Shown: one piece after another, positions 8,058 through 8,303 of the stretch | Numbering within the stretch: position 1 is the stretch's first letter | How the letters are laid out: every line of letters starts with the position of its first letter | Source of the DNA: JAMQKA01 sp043951865 | Lineage (GTDB): Bacteria; Bacteroidota; Rhodothermia; Balneolales; Balneolaceae | Reading direction: 5' to 3' | Length of the DNA: 8,303 bases | Assembly (NCBI RefSeq): GCF_043951865.1 | Contig: NZ_JBINJF010000061.1 | Coordinates: 1-8,303 of the forward strand | Made by a program: the position numbers and the translations under genes | The notes under the pieces: model-generated | The model's input: only the letters and a program-made list of their open reading frames with translations | Database searches by the model: none | Told to the model about the DNA's origin: nothing

Positions 8058-8095
8058 CAAAAGCAAATCTTATGTAATAAAAGTAAATGCTTTTG
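8058..8095. repeat. Inverted repeat CAAAAGCA / TGCTTTTG with 22-bp spacer
   Basis: The arms at 8058-8065 and 8088-8095 are perfect 8-base complements. They sit in very AT-rich DNA 30-67 bp before the sulfatase remnant. It could be part of an old promoter or operator, or chance in a low-complexity region. Confidence 0.25.
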
Positions 8096-8124
8096 TTTTG
8101 TAATTATTTAATACAGGGTGGTTT

Positions 8125-8303
8125 ATGTTGTTGGCTTGCTTGCAAAAAGAGGGTTGGGAATCAGACGAGCTGGTCCAAAACATTGACTGGGCCCCCACGC
8201 TGCTGGAGCTGGCCGGCGTTGAGGTACCGGCCGGGATGCAGGGCCAATCGCTGCTTCCGCTGGTCCAGAACGAAGATGACCAGTGGCGCGATGCCCTCTA
8301 CTA
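8125..8303 (+). pseudogene. Sulfatase fragment lacking the catalytic N-terminal half (continues past window)
   Basis: From ATG at 8125 the frame runs open to the window edge for 59 codons. From about residue 8 it reads like the C-terminal part of a type I sulfatase: ESDELVQNIDWAPTLLELAG, then VEVPAGMQGQSLLPLV, then DDQWRDALYY. The last motif resembles the 'DWR.a.YYHYYE' segment of N-acetylglucosamine-6-sulfatase-like (S1_11) enzymes. In an intact sulfatase this region lies after about 300 residues holding the CxPxR formylglycine site and all metal ligands. Here the same frame is closed by TAA at 8101-8103 and the DNA upstream is AT-rich and non-coding. The product would have no active site, so it is probably a 5'-deleted gene or a deletion scar. 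A new short open frame with its own role is less likely. The first residues, MLLACLQ, may be a decayed remnant of the strand before this region, or unrelated sequence. The 3' end is outside the window. Confidence 0.68.

Noticed and set aside
8092..8130. Possible promoter for the sulfatase remnant: TTTG at 8092 or 8097 and TATGTTG at 8124-8130.
   Set aside because: The downstream box departs from TAnnTTTG, the spacing is at the upper limit, and it would place the start of transcription after the ATG.
8087..8150. A second frame from ATG at 8087 gives a hydrophobic stretch ending in LAC-KK, resembling a lipoprotein signal that might be frameshifted into the sulfatase remnant.
   Set aside because: It lacks a positively charged N-terminus, the hydrophobicity follows from T-rich DNA, and a frameshift plus a large deletion would both be needed.
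1..8303. CRISPR arrays, tRNA or rRNA genes, insertion sequences, phage or defence genes.
   Set aside because: No regularly spaced repeats, tRNA cloverleaf, transposase motifs or nuclease/toxin domains were seen on either strand.

Overview
The window looks like a chromosomal piece from a sulfatase-rich, Gram-negative member of the Bacteroidota/Balneolota-Rhodothermota group. Three things support this. It carries a tandem LptF/LptG permease pair, so the cell has an LPS outer membrane. The one clear promoter matches the Bacteroidota-type consensus (TTTG, 19 bp, TAnnTTTG) rather than the -35/-10 form. Most genes have A/T-rich leaders without a Shine-Dalgarno sequence. The genus cannot be settled from the sequence alone. 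Five substantial protein-coding genes and one gene fragment account for nearly all of the DNA.

Layout, left to right. (1) Positions 1-2544, + strand: a 5'-truncated PhoD-like metallophosphatase with an N-terminal beta-sandwich-like extension. Its reading frame is open to the window edge. (2) Positions 2629-4035, +: an exported formylglycine-dependent sulfatase closely resembling heparan N-sulfatase (N-sulfoglucosamine sulfohydrolase). It follows the phosphatase after 84 bp and is probably co-expressed with it. (3) A 119-bp convergent spacer with one small stem-loop. (4) Positions 5230-6678 then 4155-5237, both on -: two LptF/LptG-family permeases overlapping by 8 bp, driven by a well-formed promoter at 6701-6731. 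(5) A 350-bp spacer with no gene. (6) Positions 7029-7895, -: a cupin-AraC transcription factor. (7) A 229-bp AT-rich divergent region with several short repeats and palindromes. (8) From 8125 to the window end, +: the C-terminal part of a second sulfatase that lacks its entire catalytic N-terminal half.

How the genes fit together. The phosphatase and intact sulfatase look like part of a module for desulfating and dephosphorylating an anionic glycan or other sulfated compound in the periplasm or outside the cell. The AraC protein is a plausible sensor-regulator for nearby catabolic genes; its divergent partner is now only a sulfatase remnant. The lptFG pair is housekeeping (LPS transport to the outer membrane) and is unrelated to the catabolic genes. 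I did not find a clearly new multi-gene system. The most unusual feature is the decapitated sulfatase beside an apparently intact regulator and candidate operator repeats.
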